DNA of 64,000 nucleotides from JAJPGZ01 sp038229295 (GTDB lineage Bacteria > Verrucomicrobiota > Verrucomicrobiia > Chthoniobacterales > UBA10450): NCBI GenBank assembly GCA_038229295.1, contig JBBROO010000005.1, forward strand, positions 31,843 through 95,842, in the 5' to 3' direction. Of this stretch, positions 35,429 to 44,483 are shown one piece after another. Position numbers and translations under genes: made by a program. Each line of letters starts with the position of its first letter. The first letter of the stretch is position 1. The notes under the pieces were generated by a model, which saw only the letters and a list, made by a program, of their open reading frames with translations, was not told the origin of the DNA and ran no database searches.

Positions 35429-35778
35429 AAATCGAAATCGCGCGTTCGCGGGATCAGATCGCGCGCGATTTTCGCGGGTTGCGTTACGAGCTGGATATTC
35501 CGCGGCGGATTCGGCGCTCGTTTCGCCAGCAAACCCCGGTGTGGATCGGTGCGGCGGTGGCGGTGGGCGCGCTTTTGGTGTTGTTGCCGATGCGGAAGAA
35601 AAAAGTTTATGTCGATGCCAGAACGGGCGGCAAAGGTAAGCAAAAGGTAGCGCAGGCTGGATTTGCATTGGCCGCGGCCAAGCTGGGCGCGAGTTTGTTG
35701 AAACCGATCATCATAAAATTTGTTACTCAAAAAATGGGCGGCGGCCGAGTGCCGCACGAGACCGCGGCGAAATGGTGA
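35386..35778 (+). CDS. YqjK/DUF3618-like membrane protein
   Basis: This 130-residue protein has a charged N-terminus ('ELKIEIARSRDQIARDFRGLRYELDIP'), one TM helix near residues 48-66, and a basic C-terminal region with a second weak helix. It overlaps the upstream gene by 43 bases, so it is read in another frame and coupled to it. The position matches yqjK. Sequence similarity to that family is only by layout. Confidence 0.75.
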   Translation: MAKKSRPSKPADELKIEIARSRDQIARDFRGLRYELDIPRRIRRSFRQQTPVWIGAAVAVGALLVLLPMRKKKVYVDARTGGKGKQKVAQAGFALAAAKLGASLLKPIIIKFVTQKMGGGRVPHETAAKW

Positions 35779-35831
35779 CACGGTTTTGAGTTTACGGGCG
35801 GGGCGTTGGGCGTGATGATTTCGGCGCGCTC

Positions 35832-36929
35832 ATGACGGCAAAAGCAAAGTCTGCCTCATCCCATCCGTTAGGCCATGTCGATCAGTATCTCGCCGTGGGA
35901 CAACAAGCCGGCGCGTCCGACATTCATCTTGGAGTCAATGCGCCGCCGCTCTGGCGATTGCATGGCACTCTGCAGCCGATCTGGCCCGACGCGCCGCGTT
36001 TGACCAGCGCGGACACGCTTGCGCTGGCGGAAGGTTTTCTGGCCGACACGCACAAGACATTATTGAACGAACGTGGCGACGCCGATTTCGCCTACGCCAA
36101 TTCATCCGGGCGATTTCGCACCAGCGTCGTTAGGCAACGCCTCGGTGTCGATCTTGTCTTCCGCATCATCAACACCAATGTGCGCACGATGGATGAGCTC
36201 GGCTTGCCGGCGCATCTCAAATTGCTGACGCGTTATCAAAACGGCTTGATCCTTGTTACCGGTTCCGTCGGCAGCGGAAAATCGACCACGCTCGCCTCAT
36301 TAGTCGAACAAATAAATATCGAGCGACGCGAACACATCATCACACTCGAGGACCCGATCGAGTATGTGTTTGAACCGAAAGGTTGTCACATCACGCAACG
36401 CGAAGTGCACACGCACACACGCTCATTCGCGGCGGCATTACGTGGCGCACTGCGCGAAGATCCGGACGTGATTATGGTCGGCGAGATGCGCGATTTGGAA
36501 ACGATCTCGCTCGCGATTACCGCATCGGAGACCGGACATTTGGTTTTAGGAACGCTCCATACTGGAAATGCTTCGCGCACACTCGATCGATTGCTCGACG
36601 TCTTCCCGGAAGATCAACAGGAACAAATCCGCATCATGGTGAGCGAATCGCTGCGCGGCGTGATCAGCCAGCAACTCATTCCGAAGATCGACAATCAAGG
36701 CCGCGTTCTCGCGCTGGAGACCCTAACGAATACGCCCGCGGTTGCCAACGTCATCCGCGAAGCGAAGACCTACATGCTGCCCGGCATCATCCAGACCGGA
36801 AAAAAACAAGGCATGCAATTGATGGACGATGCACTTGTCGATCTTGCCGGTCGCGGGCTGATCAGCGCGGAAGAAGCGCACGCGCGCGCGGAGCAGAAAC
36901 AGGAAGTGCGAACGCAGCTAAAAATGTAG
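35832..36929 (+). CDS. pilT: Type IV pilus retraction ATPase PilT
   Basis: This 365-residue hexameric ATPase disassembles pili and drives twitching and DNA uptake in transformable bacteria. The N-terminal PAS-like domain has 'GASDIHLGVNAPPLWRLHG'. Walker A is 'GSVGSGKS' at 144-151, the Asp box 'TLEDPIEYVF', Walker B 'VIMVGEMRDLETI', the His box 'LGTLHTGNASRTLDRLLDVFP', and the C-terminal AIRNLIRE-like signature is 'NVIREAKTYMLPGII'. The length and order are canonical. It contains 10-mers at 36146, 36684 and 36836, and octamers at 35866 and 36128. It forms an operon with the next gene (two-base gap). Confidence 0.94.
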   Translation: MTAKAKSASSHPLGHVDQYLAVGQQAGASDIHLGVNAPPLWRLHGTLQPIWPDAPRLTSADTLALAEGFLADTHKTLLNERGDADFAYANSSGRFRTSVVRQRLGVDLVFRIINTNVRTMDELGLPAHLKLLTRYQNGLILVTGSVGSGKSTTLASLVEQINIERREHIITLEDPIEYVFEPKGCHITQREVHTHTRSFAAALRGALREDPDVIMVGEMRDLETISLAITASETGHLVLGTLHTGNASRTLDRLLDVFPEDQQEQIRIMVSESLRGVISQQLIPKIDNQGRVLALETLTNTPAVANVIREAKTYMLPGIIQTGKKQGMQLMDDALVDLAGRGLISAEEAHARAEQKQEVRTQLKM

Positions 36930-36931
36930 TC

Positions 36932-38092
36932 ATGGCTTACCTCGATCAATTTCTGAGCGTGATTGTCGATCAAGGCGGATCGGATCTGCACATCGGCGAA
37001 GGCCAACCGCCGAAGATGCGCAAACACGGCGATGTCGCGCCCATCCGCGAAGGCGTGGTCACCCGCGAGGAAGCGTTGTCGATGTTGAGTGAAGTTTGCG
37101 GGCCGCATAATTGGGAGATTTTCGAGGAGCGCGGCGATTTCGACTTCGCTTACGAGATGGATGCGGCGTCGCGTTTTCGCTGCAACTACCTCAAGCAGGC
37201 GAACGGTTACGGTGCAGTTTTTCGTTTGATTCCGACGAAGATCGCGACGCTCGAACAACTCGGCATTCCGGCGGTCGTCAAAGAATTCGGACATCTGCGC
37301 GGCGGTTTGGTTCTCGTTACCGGCCCGACCGGCTCTGGAAAATCGACGACGCTGGCGGCGTTGATCGATTACATCAACGAGAACTTTTCGCGACACATCG
37401 TTACGATCGAGGAACCAATCGAGTTCGTGCACGACAACAAACGCAGCGTCATCACGCAACGCGAAGTGCCAGGAGATTCCGCGTCGTTCCCGGCAGGATT
37501 GAAAGCGGCCTTGCGCGAAGATTCCGACATCGTGCTCGTCGGCGAGATGCGGGATCTCGAAACAATTTCGCTCGCACTCACCGCGGCCGAAACCGGCCTG
37601 CTTGTTTTCGGAACGCTGCACACAAACAATGCGCGCAAGACCGTCGATCGCATGGTGGATGTCTTTCCCGCTTCGCGGCAAGCGCAAGCGCGCGCCATGT
37701 TGGCGAACTCATTGCGCGGTGTGTTAGCGCAATTGCTCTTGAAAAAAGCTGACGGTTCAGGTCGCGTGGCGGTAAACGAAATCCTAATCGCGAACGCTGC
37801 CGTGTCTGCCATCATCCGCGAAGGCGCGACGCAAAAACTTCAAGACGTGATCGTTTCCGGCAAAGGGCAGGGGATGCAATTTATGGACGACGCCATTTGG
37901 GCGCTCTTGCAACCCGGAGTCGTTAGTCCGCATGAAGCATTCATGAAAGCGATCGACAAAAATCGATTCAAAACATTTTTGCCACCGGAAGAAGAACACC
38001 TCGGAGACGCGGCCGGCGCCGTGCCGGATGATGAGAAGCGCGCCAAAGGGAACTTCGTCAAACGCATCGCGCCTCCGCGGCCGGCGCGTTGA
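36932..38092 (+). CDS. PilT/PilU-like retraction ATPase (paralogue 3)
   Basis: This 386-residue PilT relative has 'GGSDLHIGEGQPPKMRKHG' at the start, Walker A 'GPTGSGKS' at 131-138, 'TIEEPIEFVH', 'VLVGEMRDLETISLAL', 'FGTLHTNNARKTVDR' and 'IREGATQKLQDVI'. The C-terminal extension is acidic, then basic, as in PilU. It starts two bases after pilT and probably acts with it in one retraction machine. The extended open frame back to 36383 is a shadow of pilT. The gene has no exact 10-mer, in contrast to its neighbour. Confidence 0.92.
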   Translation: MAYLDQFLSVIVDQGGSDLHIGEGQPPKMRKHGDVAPIREGVVTREEALSMLSEVCGPHNWEIFEERGDFDFAYEMDAASRFRCNYLKQANGYGAVFRLIPTKIATLEQLGIPAVVKEFGHLRGGLVLVTGPTGSGKSTTLAALIDYINENFSRHIVTIEEPIEFVHDNKRSVITQREVPGDSASFPAGLKAALREDSDIVLVGEMRDLETISLALTAAETGLLVFGTLHTNNARKTVDRMVDVFPASRQAQARAMLANSLRGVLAQLLLKKADGSGRVAVNEILIANAAVSAIIREGATQKLQDVIVSGKGQGMQFMDDAIWALLQPGVVSPHEAFMKAIDKNRFKTFLPPEEEHLGDAAGAVPDDEKRAKGNFVKRIAPPRPAR

Positions 38093-38784
38093 CAACAAAA
38101 AGGCCGGGTGATAAGGTCGCGCGATTTTCGGCGAGTCCAGCTGGTAACGAACAAGCGCCGCAAGATCGACATGTGCATACGCAGTTAAACAGTCAGGTTT
38201 TGGTTCTAAACCGGTTGTGGCAGGCCGTGAATATTTGCTCGGCGCGCCGCGCCTTCTCGCTCGTTTATGCCGGACATGCTCATGTCGTTTCGTCCGATGC
38301 GGCGAACAACTTCCTCACACACGACTTCAATAGTTGGCGCGATTTTTCGAACGACGCACCGGACCACGAACTGGTCACGACGATCTCGTGGAAGATCCGC
38401 GTGCCGCGCGTCATCGTGCTCTTGTTTTTCGATCGGCTGCCGAAGAAGGAAGTGAAGTTCACGCGCCACAATGTTTTCGAGCGCGACAAGAACACCTGCC
38501 AGTATTGCGGCCACATTTTCGACCGCAACGATTTGAATCTGGACCACGTCATCCCGCGGGATCGCGGTGGGACGACGACGTGGGAGAACGTGGTTTGCTC
38601 GTGTATTCCGTGCAATACGCGCAAAGGCAATCGGCTTCCGCGCGAAGCGCATATGGCGCTGGTGCGTAAACCCAAGCGACCGAAGTGGCGGCCATTCCTG
38701 CACGTTACGTTTTCATCACCGCAGCACGAAAGCTGGCGACACTTTGTCGATCTTGCCTATTGGAACGTGGAGCTGAGCGACTAA
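38089..38784 (+). CDS. HNH endonuclease domain protein
   Basis: This protein of up to 231 residues has an HNH domain. Zinc cysteines lie in 'CQYCGHIF' and 'CSCIPCNTRKGN', and the catalytic block is 'NLDHVIPRDRGGTTTWENVV'. The N-terminal 'VLVLNRLWQAVNICSARRAFSLVYAGHA' is typical of the stand-alone chromosomal HNH family. The start is uncertain: TTG at 38089 overlaps the previous stop, while GTG at 38173, immediately after a 10-mer copy, gives a more typical N-terminus. Its substrate is unknown. Its stop and that of convergent nuoN overlap in CTAA, part of a CTAACGA word. Confidence 0.88.
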   Translation: MTTKRPGDKVARFSASPAGNEQAPQDRHVHTQLNSQVLVLNRLWQAVNICSARRAFSLVYAGHAHVVSSDAANNFLTHDFNSWRDFSNDAPDHELVTTISWKIRVPRVIVLLFFDRLPKKEVKFTRHNVFERDKNTCQYCGHIFDRNDLNLDHVIPRDRGGTTTWENVVCSCIPCNTRKGNRLPREAHMALVRKPKRPKWRPFLHVTFSSPQHESWRHFVDLAYWNVELSD

Positions 38785-40214
38785 CGAGTCGATGTCGATC
38801 TAACGGCGGTCGGCTCGAGCGCTCTCAAAATCGGCTGCGGATAAATTCCGAGCCAAATGATTGCCACGATTAATCCAGTCATCGTGAGCCGAGATAAAGC
38901 GCTCACCGGAATCTGGTTGATGTTAGCGGCGGGCTGCCAATACATCGCGCGCACGACCTTGAGATAATAGTAGAAGCCGGCGCCGACCGTTATGATGCCG
39001 ACGATGACGAGCGCGGTTTGATGCTGAGCAAGAGCCGCGGCGAAGATCAAAAATTTTCCAAAGAAGCCAGCTGTGAAAGGAACGCCGGCAAGCGAGACCA
39101 TCGCGATCAACATGGCGAAGGCGAGAAATGGTGAGCGGCTCGCGAGTCCGTCGAAGTCGGAAATGTTTTCGCCCGTTTGTTGCGCCACGACGATCAAGAC
39201 GGCGAAACTCAGCAGAGTCATGAGCAAATAGGCGACGAGGTAAAAGGTGACCGCGCGTCCATCGAGACAAACGATACCAATGAGAAGATAGCCGGCGTGC
39301 GCGATGCTCGAGTAGGCGAGGAGACGCTTGAGATTGGTTTGCGGCAGCGCGGCGAGATTGCCGTAGACTAACGTGAGCAATGCGATAATGACGAGGACGC
39401 GATCTATCCTCGGAAGCATCAGGAATGGCCGCAGCACACGAAGCAAAACGACGAAACCGGCGGCTTTCGAACCGACGGAGAGAAATGCCGTCACTGGAGT
39501 TGGCGCGCCTTGATAAACATCGGGCACCCAAATCTGGAAGGGCACGGCGGCGATCTTGAAACCGAGTCCGACGAGAACGAGCACAGCGCCGAATGTGGCT
39601 GCACTGCGTTCGATGTCGATCTTGCCGAAAGCGGCAGCGATTTGTTCGAGATTCGTGTGGCCGGTCGCACCGAAAATCCAAGTGATGCCATAGACTAAGA
39701 ACGCGGTCGAGAGCGCGCTCAGCACCAGATATTTTACGCCGGCCTCGAGGCCTAACGGATCGCGGCGATTGAAACCGACGAGGACGTAAAAGGAAATGGT
39801 GACGAGCTCGAGCGAAACGAAGATCGAGACAAAGTCGATGGCGGAGGCCATGAACATTAATCCGGCGCAGGTGAAAATCGGGAGGGCGAAAAATTCACCG
39901 AGTGCAAATGACGATGTCGATCTTGGCGCGTAGTCGAGCATCATGATCAAAACCAAAATGGTAGCGAGCAGGGCGAAACGTTTGAAGAAGATCGACAAGG
40001 GATCGGCGGTGTAGAAGCTCCAGAAGCCGGCGGTGGGATCTCCGATTGGATTGGGGCCGAGAAACCAGGTCGCGAAAAAGACGGCGATTAATCCAACGAT
40101 GCCGACATAAGCGAGTGCGCGTTTGTCGATCTTGGCGAGGAAGAGTTCGAGCATAAGAACGAACACGCCCAAAAACAGAACGGCGATCTCGAGTTTCGGC
40201 GCGGTCAATGTCAT
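38781..40214 (-). CDS. nuoN: NADH-quinone oxidoreductase subunit N
   Basis: This 477-residue antiporter-like membrane subunit of complex I has about 14 TM helices. Signatures are 'VSIFVSLELVTISFYVLVGF' (TM5 Glu), 'GVKYLVLSALSTAFLVYG', 'FKIAAVPFQIWVPDVYQGAPTPVTAFLSVGSKAAGF' (proton-channel Lys residues) and 'LLAYSSIAHAGYLLIG'. The ATG at 40214 overlaps the nuoM stop (ATGA). The longer frame to 40295 is not used. It is the last gene of the nuo operon. Four 10-mer copies are present. Confidence 0.96.
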   Translation of the reverse strand: MTLTAPKLEIAVLFLGVFVLMLELFLAKIDKRALAYVGIVGLIAVFFATWFLGPNPIGDPTAGFWSFYTADPLSIFFKRFALLATILVLIMMLDYAPRSTSSFALGEFFALPIFTCAGLMFMASAIDFVSIFVSLELVTISFYVLVGFNRRDPLGLEAGVKYLVLSALSTAFLVYGITWIFGATGHTNLEQIAAAFGKIDIERSAATFGAVLVLVGLGFKIAAVPFQIWVPDVYQGAPTPVTAFLSVGSKAAGFVVLLRVLRPFLMLPRIDRVLVIIALLTLVYGNLAALPQTNLKRLLAYSSIAHAGYLLIGIVCLDGRAVTFYLVAYLLMTLLSFAVLIVVAQQTGENISDFDGLASRSPFLAFAMLIAMVSLAGVPFTAGFFGKFLIFAAALAQHQTALVIVGIITVGAGFYYYLKVVRAMYWQPAANINQIPVSALSRLTMTGLIVAIIWLGIYPQPILRALEPTAVRSTSTR

Positions 40215-41689
40215 GGCAACGCGGCGGTTTTGAAATAGGTGCGGAAAGCTGGCGCGACGACGCGGACGATTTGTTGCGGAAAGAATCCGAACCAAAGCGA
40301 GACCGCAATCAGCATCGTGGCGGGCAAACGCAGACCAATGCGAAGATCCACAAGTTGATTCCAGCGCTCGTTAGGCGCGCCCATGAAGACGGAGCGGTAA
40401 GCGCGCAGCATGTAAACGGCGGAGATGACGACGCCCCACAAGGCCAGCACGGTGGCGATTTGGAAGGTGTGAAAATGTTCGATGTCCCAGCCGTTCCGAA
40501 ACGCGCCGAAGAAAACCATAATCTCGGCGGCGAAGTTGGCGAAGCCGGGGAGACCGATGGCAGCGAATGCGCCGAAGCCGAAAGCTAATCCTGCGAACGG
40601 CATCACTTTGGCAAGGCCGCCGAGATCTTCGAGGACGAGTGTGCCGGTGCGTTTTCGGATTTCGCCGGCGATGGCGAATAAGAGCGCGATCGACAATCCG
40701 TGGGCGAACATCAGAGTCGCCGCGCCGATTGTCCCGAGAGCGTTCGCGCTGGCGATGCCGAGAAAGATGTAACCCATGTGCATGACGCTGGAGTAGCCGA
40801 GCATCCAATCGAGTCGCTTCTGCGCGATGGTGACAAGGCCGATATAGATGATGTTGCCTAACAACAACGCGATGAGAAGACCGGACCAATATTGTGCGCC
40901 GGCTGGAAGCAGCGGAACGGCCAGGCGGAGTAAACCGTAGAGGCCGAATTTCTTCAGCACGCCGGCGTGCAACATCGCAGCCGGCGCCGGCGCGGACGCG
41001 TACGCTTCCGGCGCCCAAGTGTGAAATGGGAAAAGCGAAATCAAAATTCCGAAGCCAATCAGGAGGAGGAGATAAATGTTTCGTTGCGCATCGGGAGGGA
41101 TTTGTCCGGCGGCGGCTTTGAGCGCGCGCAGATCAAATGTGCGCACAGGCGCGGGCAGACTTTGATAAAGCAGGATCAACCCGAGCAACAGAATGAAACT
41201 CCCGATGGCGAGATAAATCGTGATCTTCCAGGCGGCGGCGCTGCGATTGCCGCTGCCCCAGATTCCGATGAGCAAAAAAGTCGGAATGAGTGCGAGCTCG
41301 TGAAAGGCGTAAAAGAAAAAAAGATCGAGCGAGGCAAACGCGCCGATGGCGCCGCCGGAAATCAAAAGCAGACAGGCGTAAAACGCGTGTTCGTGCTTGT
41401 CGATCTTATCGGTAAACCAAATGGCCGCGACAGTGACGATAGTCGCGAGTAAAACCATGACCAGACTCAGGCCGTCGAGTCCGAGTGTGAAACTGAAATG
41501 CCATTCCGTCGAAATTGGAAATGAGATGACGTATTGAAAACTGCGGCGCGATTCTTCGAACTGGCGGAGCGCGAGCAGTGCCAAAAATAAACTGAAGATG
41601 GAAGCGCCGAGCGCGGTCTTGCGCGGCGGTGCGCCGAGAATGATGGCGAGCGCGGCGAAGATCGGTGCGAGAACGAGAAGGAGAAGCAT
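40211..41689 (-). CDS. nuoM: NADH-quinone oxidoreductase subunit M
   Basis: This 492-residue antiporter-like subunit pumps protons in complex I. Signatures are 'FFYAFHELALIPTFLLIGIWG' (TM5 Glu), 'ISLFPFHTWAPEAYASAPAPAAMLHAGVLKKFGLYGLLR' (TM7/8 Lys) and 'LGYSSVMHMGYIFLG'. The ATG at 41689 abuts the nuoL stop (TGATG), so the open frame to 41800 is an overlap artefact. Only one 10-mer copy is present, at 41398. Confidence 0.96.
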   Translation of the reverse strand: MLLLLVLAPIFAALAIILGAPPRKTALGASIFSLFLALLALRQFEESRRSFQYVISFPISTEWHFSFTLGLDGLSLVMVLLATIVTVAAIWFTDKIDKHEHAFYACLLLISGGAIGAFASLDLFFFYAFHELALIPTFLLIGIWGSGNRSAAAWKITIYLAIGSFILLLGLILLYQSLPAPVRTFDLRALKAAAGQIPPDAQRNIYLLLLIGFGILISLFPFHTWAPEAYASAPAPAAMLHAGVLKKFGLYGLLRLAVPLLPAGAQYWSGLLIALLLGNIIYIGLVTIAQKRLDWMLGYSSVMHMGYIFLGIASANALGTIGAATLMFAHGLSIALLFAIAGEIRKRTGTLVLEDLGGLAKVMPFAGLAFGFGAFAAIGLPGFANFAAEIMVFFGAFRNGWDIEHFHTFQIATVLALWGVVISAVYMLRAYRSVFMGAPNERWNQLVDLRIGLRLPATMLIAVSLWFGFFPQQIVRVVAPAFRTYFKTAALP

Positions 41690-43497
41690 CAGCGTAAGAC
41701 CGCGAAATAAATCACTGCGACAATGCCGAGCCCGAAGAGAAACGAATATGCCTGCAGGTTTCCGATTTGCGCGAGGCGCAGCAGCGCGCCGATTCCCCAC
41801 GTGCCTCCGCTCAATCCGCGAATGGCGCCGGCATCAATAATCCAGCGGTCTATAAATGCGCTAAGACGCGCCAGAAATTCCTGCGTCGCGTTGATGAGCC
41901 AGGTGTAGAGCTCGTCGAAATAAAATCGGCGTCGCACAAGATCGACATGAAACGCTTCCGCGGTGCGATTGCGATAAACGAAGATGGCGAGCGCGCTGCC
42001 GGCGAGCATCGCGAAAAGCGCGAGCGCGGGAACGACCATGTTCATTTCCTTTTCGTGCGGAACGACGAGAAAGTTTCGGGCGAAGAAAGTGAAACCGCCG
42101 ATGAACGCGAGCATGGCGAGAACGATGAGCGGTCCGGTCATGACGAATGGCGATTCGTCGCTGCTGCGCGCGGCGTCGCTGCGCGGTTTGCCGAAAAAGA
42201 CGACAACCATCAGACGCATCACGTAGAACGCGGTCAAAAACGCGGTGAATACCGCGACGGCGAAGATCGACATGTTATGTTCGAAGGCGAGCGCGAGGAC
42301 GGCGTCTTTGCTGAAGAAACCGCTGAATGGTGGACAACCGATAAGCGCGAGCGAACCGACCGCGAATGTTAGAAACGTGATCGGCAGCTTTTTGGCGAGC
42401 CCGCCCATCTTCCAAATGTCTTGCTCGTGATGCAGCATTAAGATGACGGAACCTGCGCCGAGGAAAAGGAGCGCTTTGAAAAACGCGTGCGTGAAAAGAT
42501 GGAACATGGCGGCCTCGTTAGACGAAAGGCCGACGGCCATAATCATGTAACCGAGTTGCGAAAGAGTGGAGTAGGCAAGGATGCGTTTGATGTCGCTTTG
42601 TTGAGTGGCGATGAGCGCGGCCATGATGGCGGTGAAGACTCCGATCCACGCGATGACTAACAACGCCGTTTGCGATGCTTGAATTAAAAAACCGACGCGT
42701 GCGAGCATGTAAACGCCGGCGGCGACCATGGTCGCGGCGTGGATAAGCGCGGAAACCGGCGTCGGGCCTTCCATCGCGTCGGGCAACCAAACGTGCAGCG
42801 GAAATTGCGCAGACTTGCCGACGGCGCCGCAAAAAATCAAAAGCGCGGTGGCGGTGAGATAGCCGGAGTTGCTGGTCAAGATCGACATCTTCGGCGCGAT
42901 ATCATCGAACACGATCGATCCGGTCGCGCTCCAGACCATGAGGATGCCGAGCATGAAACCGAAATCGCCGATGCGATTCGTTAGGAACGCTTTCTTGGCC
43001 GCGTCGGCCGCGGCTGCACGAGTGAACCAGTGCCCGATGAGAACGTAGGAGGTGAAGCCGACGAGTTCCCAAAAAATGAAAAGCATGACGAAATTATTCG
43101 CCAGCACGATTCCGAACATGGCGAACATGAAAAGGGAGAGCGCGGCGAAGTAGCGCGATTTGCCGTCGTCGTCCCGCATGTAACCTAACGAGTAGATGTG
43201 GATGAGCGCACCGACGCCGGAGACGATGAGAAGCATCGTCCGGCTCAAATTGTCGAGGACGAGGCCTAACGGGACCTTGAAAACGCCGGCGATGTCGATC
43301 CAAGATAATTCCGCGGCAGAGGGGTCGGTTCGGCGGAAGATCATCCAACTGCAAATAAAACTCGCGATGACCGCCGCGACGGAGATGAAACTGCTCAACG
43401 TTTTCCATCGGCGCGTGAAGAGTGTGATGAGCGCCGCCGACGCCAGCGGCAGCAGCAGCACATACCAGGGCAGCGTGGTGTTGATGGTGAAATTCAA
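41689..43497 (-). CDS. nuoL: NADH-quinone oxidoreductase subunit L
   Basis: This 602-residue subunit is the distal antiporter-like protein with the long lateral helix. Signatures are 'FIFWELVGFTSYVLIGHW', 'SAQFPLHVWLPDAMEGPTPVSALIHAATMVAAGVYML' and 'LAYSTLSQLGYMIMAVGL'. The C-terminal amphipathic lateral helix and final TM helix are present. It overlaps nuoK by four bases. Copies of the 10-mer at 41938, 42263 and 42878 are read as VDL or SI on the coding strand. Confidence 0.97.
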   Translation of the reverse strand: MNFTINTTLPWYVLLLPLASAALITLFTRRWKTLSSFISVAAVIASFICSWMIFRRTDPSAAELSWIDIAGVFKVPLGLVLDNLSRTMLLIVSGVGALIHIYSLGYMRDDDGKSRYFAALSLFMFAMFGIVLANNFVMLFIFWELVGFTSYVLIGHWFTRAAAADAAKKAFLTNRIGDFGFMLGILMVWSATGSIVFDDIAPKMSILTSNSGYLTATALLIFCGAVGKSAQFPLHVWLPDAMEGPTPVSALIHAATMVAAGVYMLARVGFLIQASQTALLVIAWIGVFTAIMAALIATQQSDIKRILAYSTLSQLGYMIMAVGLSSNEAAMFHLFTHAFFKALLFLGAGSVILMLHHEQDIWKMGGLAKKLPITFLTFAVGSLALIGCPPFSGFFSKDAVLALAFEHNMSIFAVAVFTAFLTAFYVMRLMVVVFFGKPRSDAARSSDESPFVMTGPLIVLAMLAFIGGFTFFARNFLVVPHEKEMNMVVPALALFAMLAGSALAIFVYRNRTAEAFHVDLVRRRFYFDELYTWLINATQEFLARLSAFIDRWIIDAGAIRGLSGGTWGIGALLRLAQIGNLQAYSFLFGLGIVAVIYFAVLR

Positions 43498-43817
43498 AAC
43501 TTCAAAGTGTTGATGTCTTCGACATGCGTCGTTCGTCGCGCGCGATAAAGCGCGACGATGATGGCGAGTCCGACGGCAACTTCGGCGGCGGCGACGGTGA
43601 TGATGAAGAAGACGAAGACTTGCGCGCTGTAGTTAGGCAAATGGCTCGTTAGATCGACATGGAAACGTGAGAAGGCGACGAGCGATAAATTCGCGGCGTT
43701 CAACATCAACTCGAGCGACATGAAAATGGTGATGATGTTACGGCGCAACATCACGCCGGCGAAACCGATGGTGAAAAGCATTCCGCTGACGGTGAGATAA
43801 TGGCCGAGCGTGATCAT
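43494..43817 (-). CDS. nuoK: NADH-quinone oxidoreductase subunit K
   Basis: This 107-residue three-TM-helix subunit is homologous to MrpC/ND4L. It has 'FAGVMLRRNIITIFMSLELMLNAANLSLVAF' with the TM2 Glu of the proton path and 'ITVAAAEVAVGLAIIVALYR' with the TM3 Glu. It overlaps both neighbours by four bases, as expected for a tightly coupled nuoJ-K-L run. Confidence 0.96.
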   Translation of the reverse strand: MITLGHYLTVSGMLFTIGFAGVMLRRNIITIFMSLELMLNAANLSLVAFSRFHVDLTSHLPNYSAQVFVFFIITVAAAEVAVGLAIIVALYRARRTTHVEDINTLKF

Positions 43818-44323
43818 TTGTTAGGCAGCTCGCGTTTGCTCAATACGACCACGCCGATCGTCGCGACGAGCACGAGGACGCCGATGATTTGGAAGGGGAA
43901 GTTGAAATTGGTGAAGAGGAGCGCGCCGATGTTGTGCACGTCGTCGATTGTCGATCTTGGCAACGGCGCAAACGATTGCTGCGCCATTTTGGAACGGCCG
44001 ATGACGGAGAGGATTTGCAGAAGAAGAATGAGAGCGACGACAACTCCACCGGCGGTCGCGACCCAGTTGATCTTGCGCAACTCTTCCGCGCGCAGATCGA
44101 GCAACATGATGATGAAGAGGAACAGGACCATGACGGCGCCGGCATAAACGAGCACTTGGATGACGCCGATGAAGAAGGCGTCGAGCATGACGAAAAGAGC
44201 GGCGAGACCGAGAAATGAAACGACGAGGCTGAGCGCGCTCGCGACAGGATTGCGATTGAGGACGACGGCGGCGCCGAAGACGAGCATCAACAGCGCGAAA
44301 ACCCAAAACAGAATCAGCTGCAT
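43814..44323 (-). CDS. nuoJ: NADH-quinone oxidoreductase subunit J
   Basis: This 169-residue ND6 homologue has five TM helices. The conserved 'VFGAAVVLNRNPVASALSLVVSFLGLAALFVMLDAFFIGVIQVLVYAGAVMVLFLFIIMLLDL' spans TM1-3, including the 'VYAGAVMVLFLF' pi-bulge region. A 160-base gap containing a family A repeat separates it from nuoI, the only long gap between nuoD and nuoN besides the one before nuoG. Confidence 0.95.
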   Translation of the reverse strand: MQLILFWVFALLMLVFGAAVVLNRNPVASALSLVVSFLGLAALFVMLDAFFIGVIQVLVYAGAVMVLFLFIIMLLDLRAEELRKINWVATAGGVVVALILLLQILSVIGRSKMAQQSFAPLPRSTIDDVHNIGALLFTNFNFPFQIIGVLVLVATIGVVVLSKRELPNK

Positions 44324-44362
44324 GATACGTCGTAAGCTAATTGCGCATCGCTAAAGTGCGCT

Positions 44363-44478
44363 GTCATCCTGAACGAAGTGAAGGACCTCACATTCGAAGT
44401 TTGGATTACGCAAGGTCGCGAGTGTGATTCAATCATCCTATGTGAGGTCCCTCGCCGTCTTCGCGGCTCGGGATGACA
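44363..44478. repeat. Inverted repeat family A (copy 5), inside the nuo operon
   Basis: The arms GTCATCCTGAACGAAGTGAAGG and CTTCGCGGCTCGGGATGACA flank a smaller TGTGAGGTCC/GGACCTCACA pair. The element sits between nuoI and nuoJ, where a stable stem could alter the ratio of upstream to downstream subunits. Confidence 0.85.
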
Positions 44479-44483
44479 GCGCG

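Noticed and set aside
36383..36931. N-terminal extension of the third PilT-like protein
   Set aside because: It is the out-of-frame shadow of pilT. The ATG at 36932 gives the family N-terminus.
38089..38784. HNH gene as part of a mobile intron or restriction island
   Set aside because: It forms part of a tight chromosomal cluster, carries the same iterated words as its neighbours and has no intron or methylase next to it.
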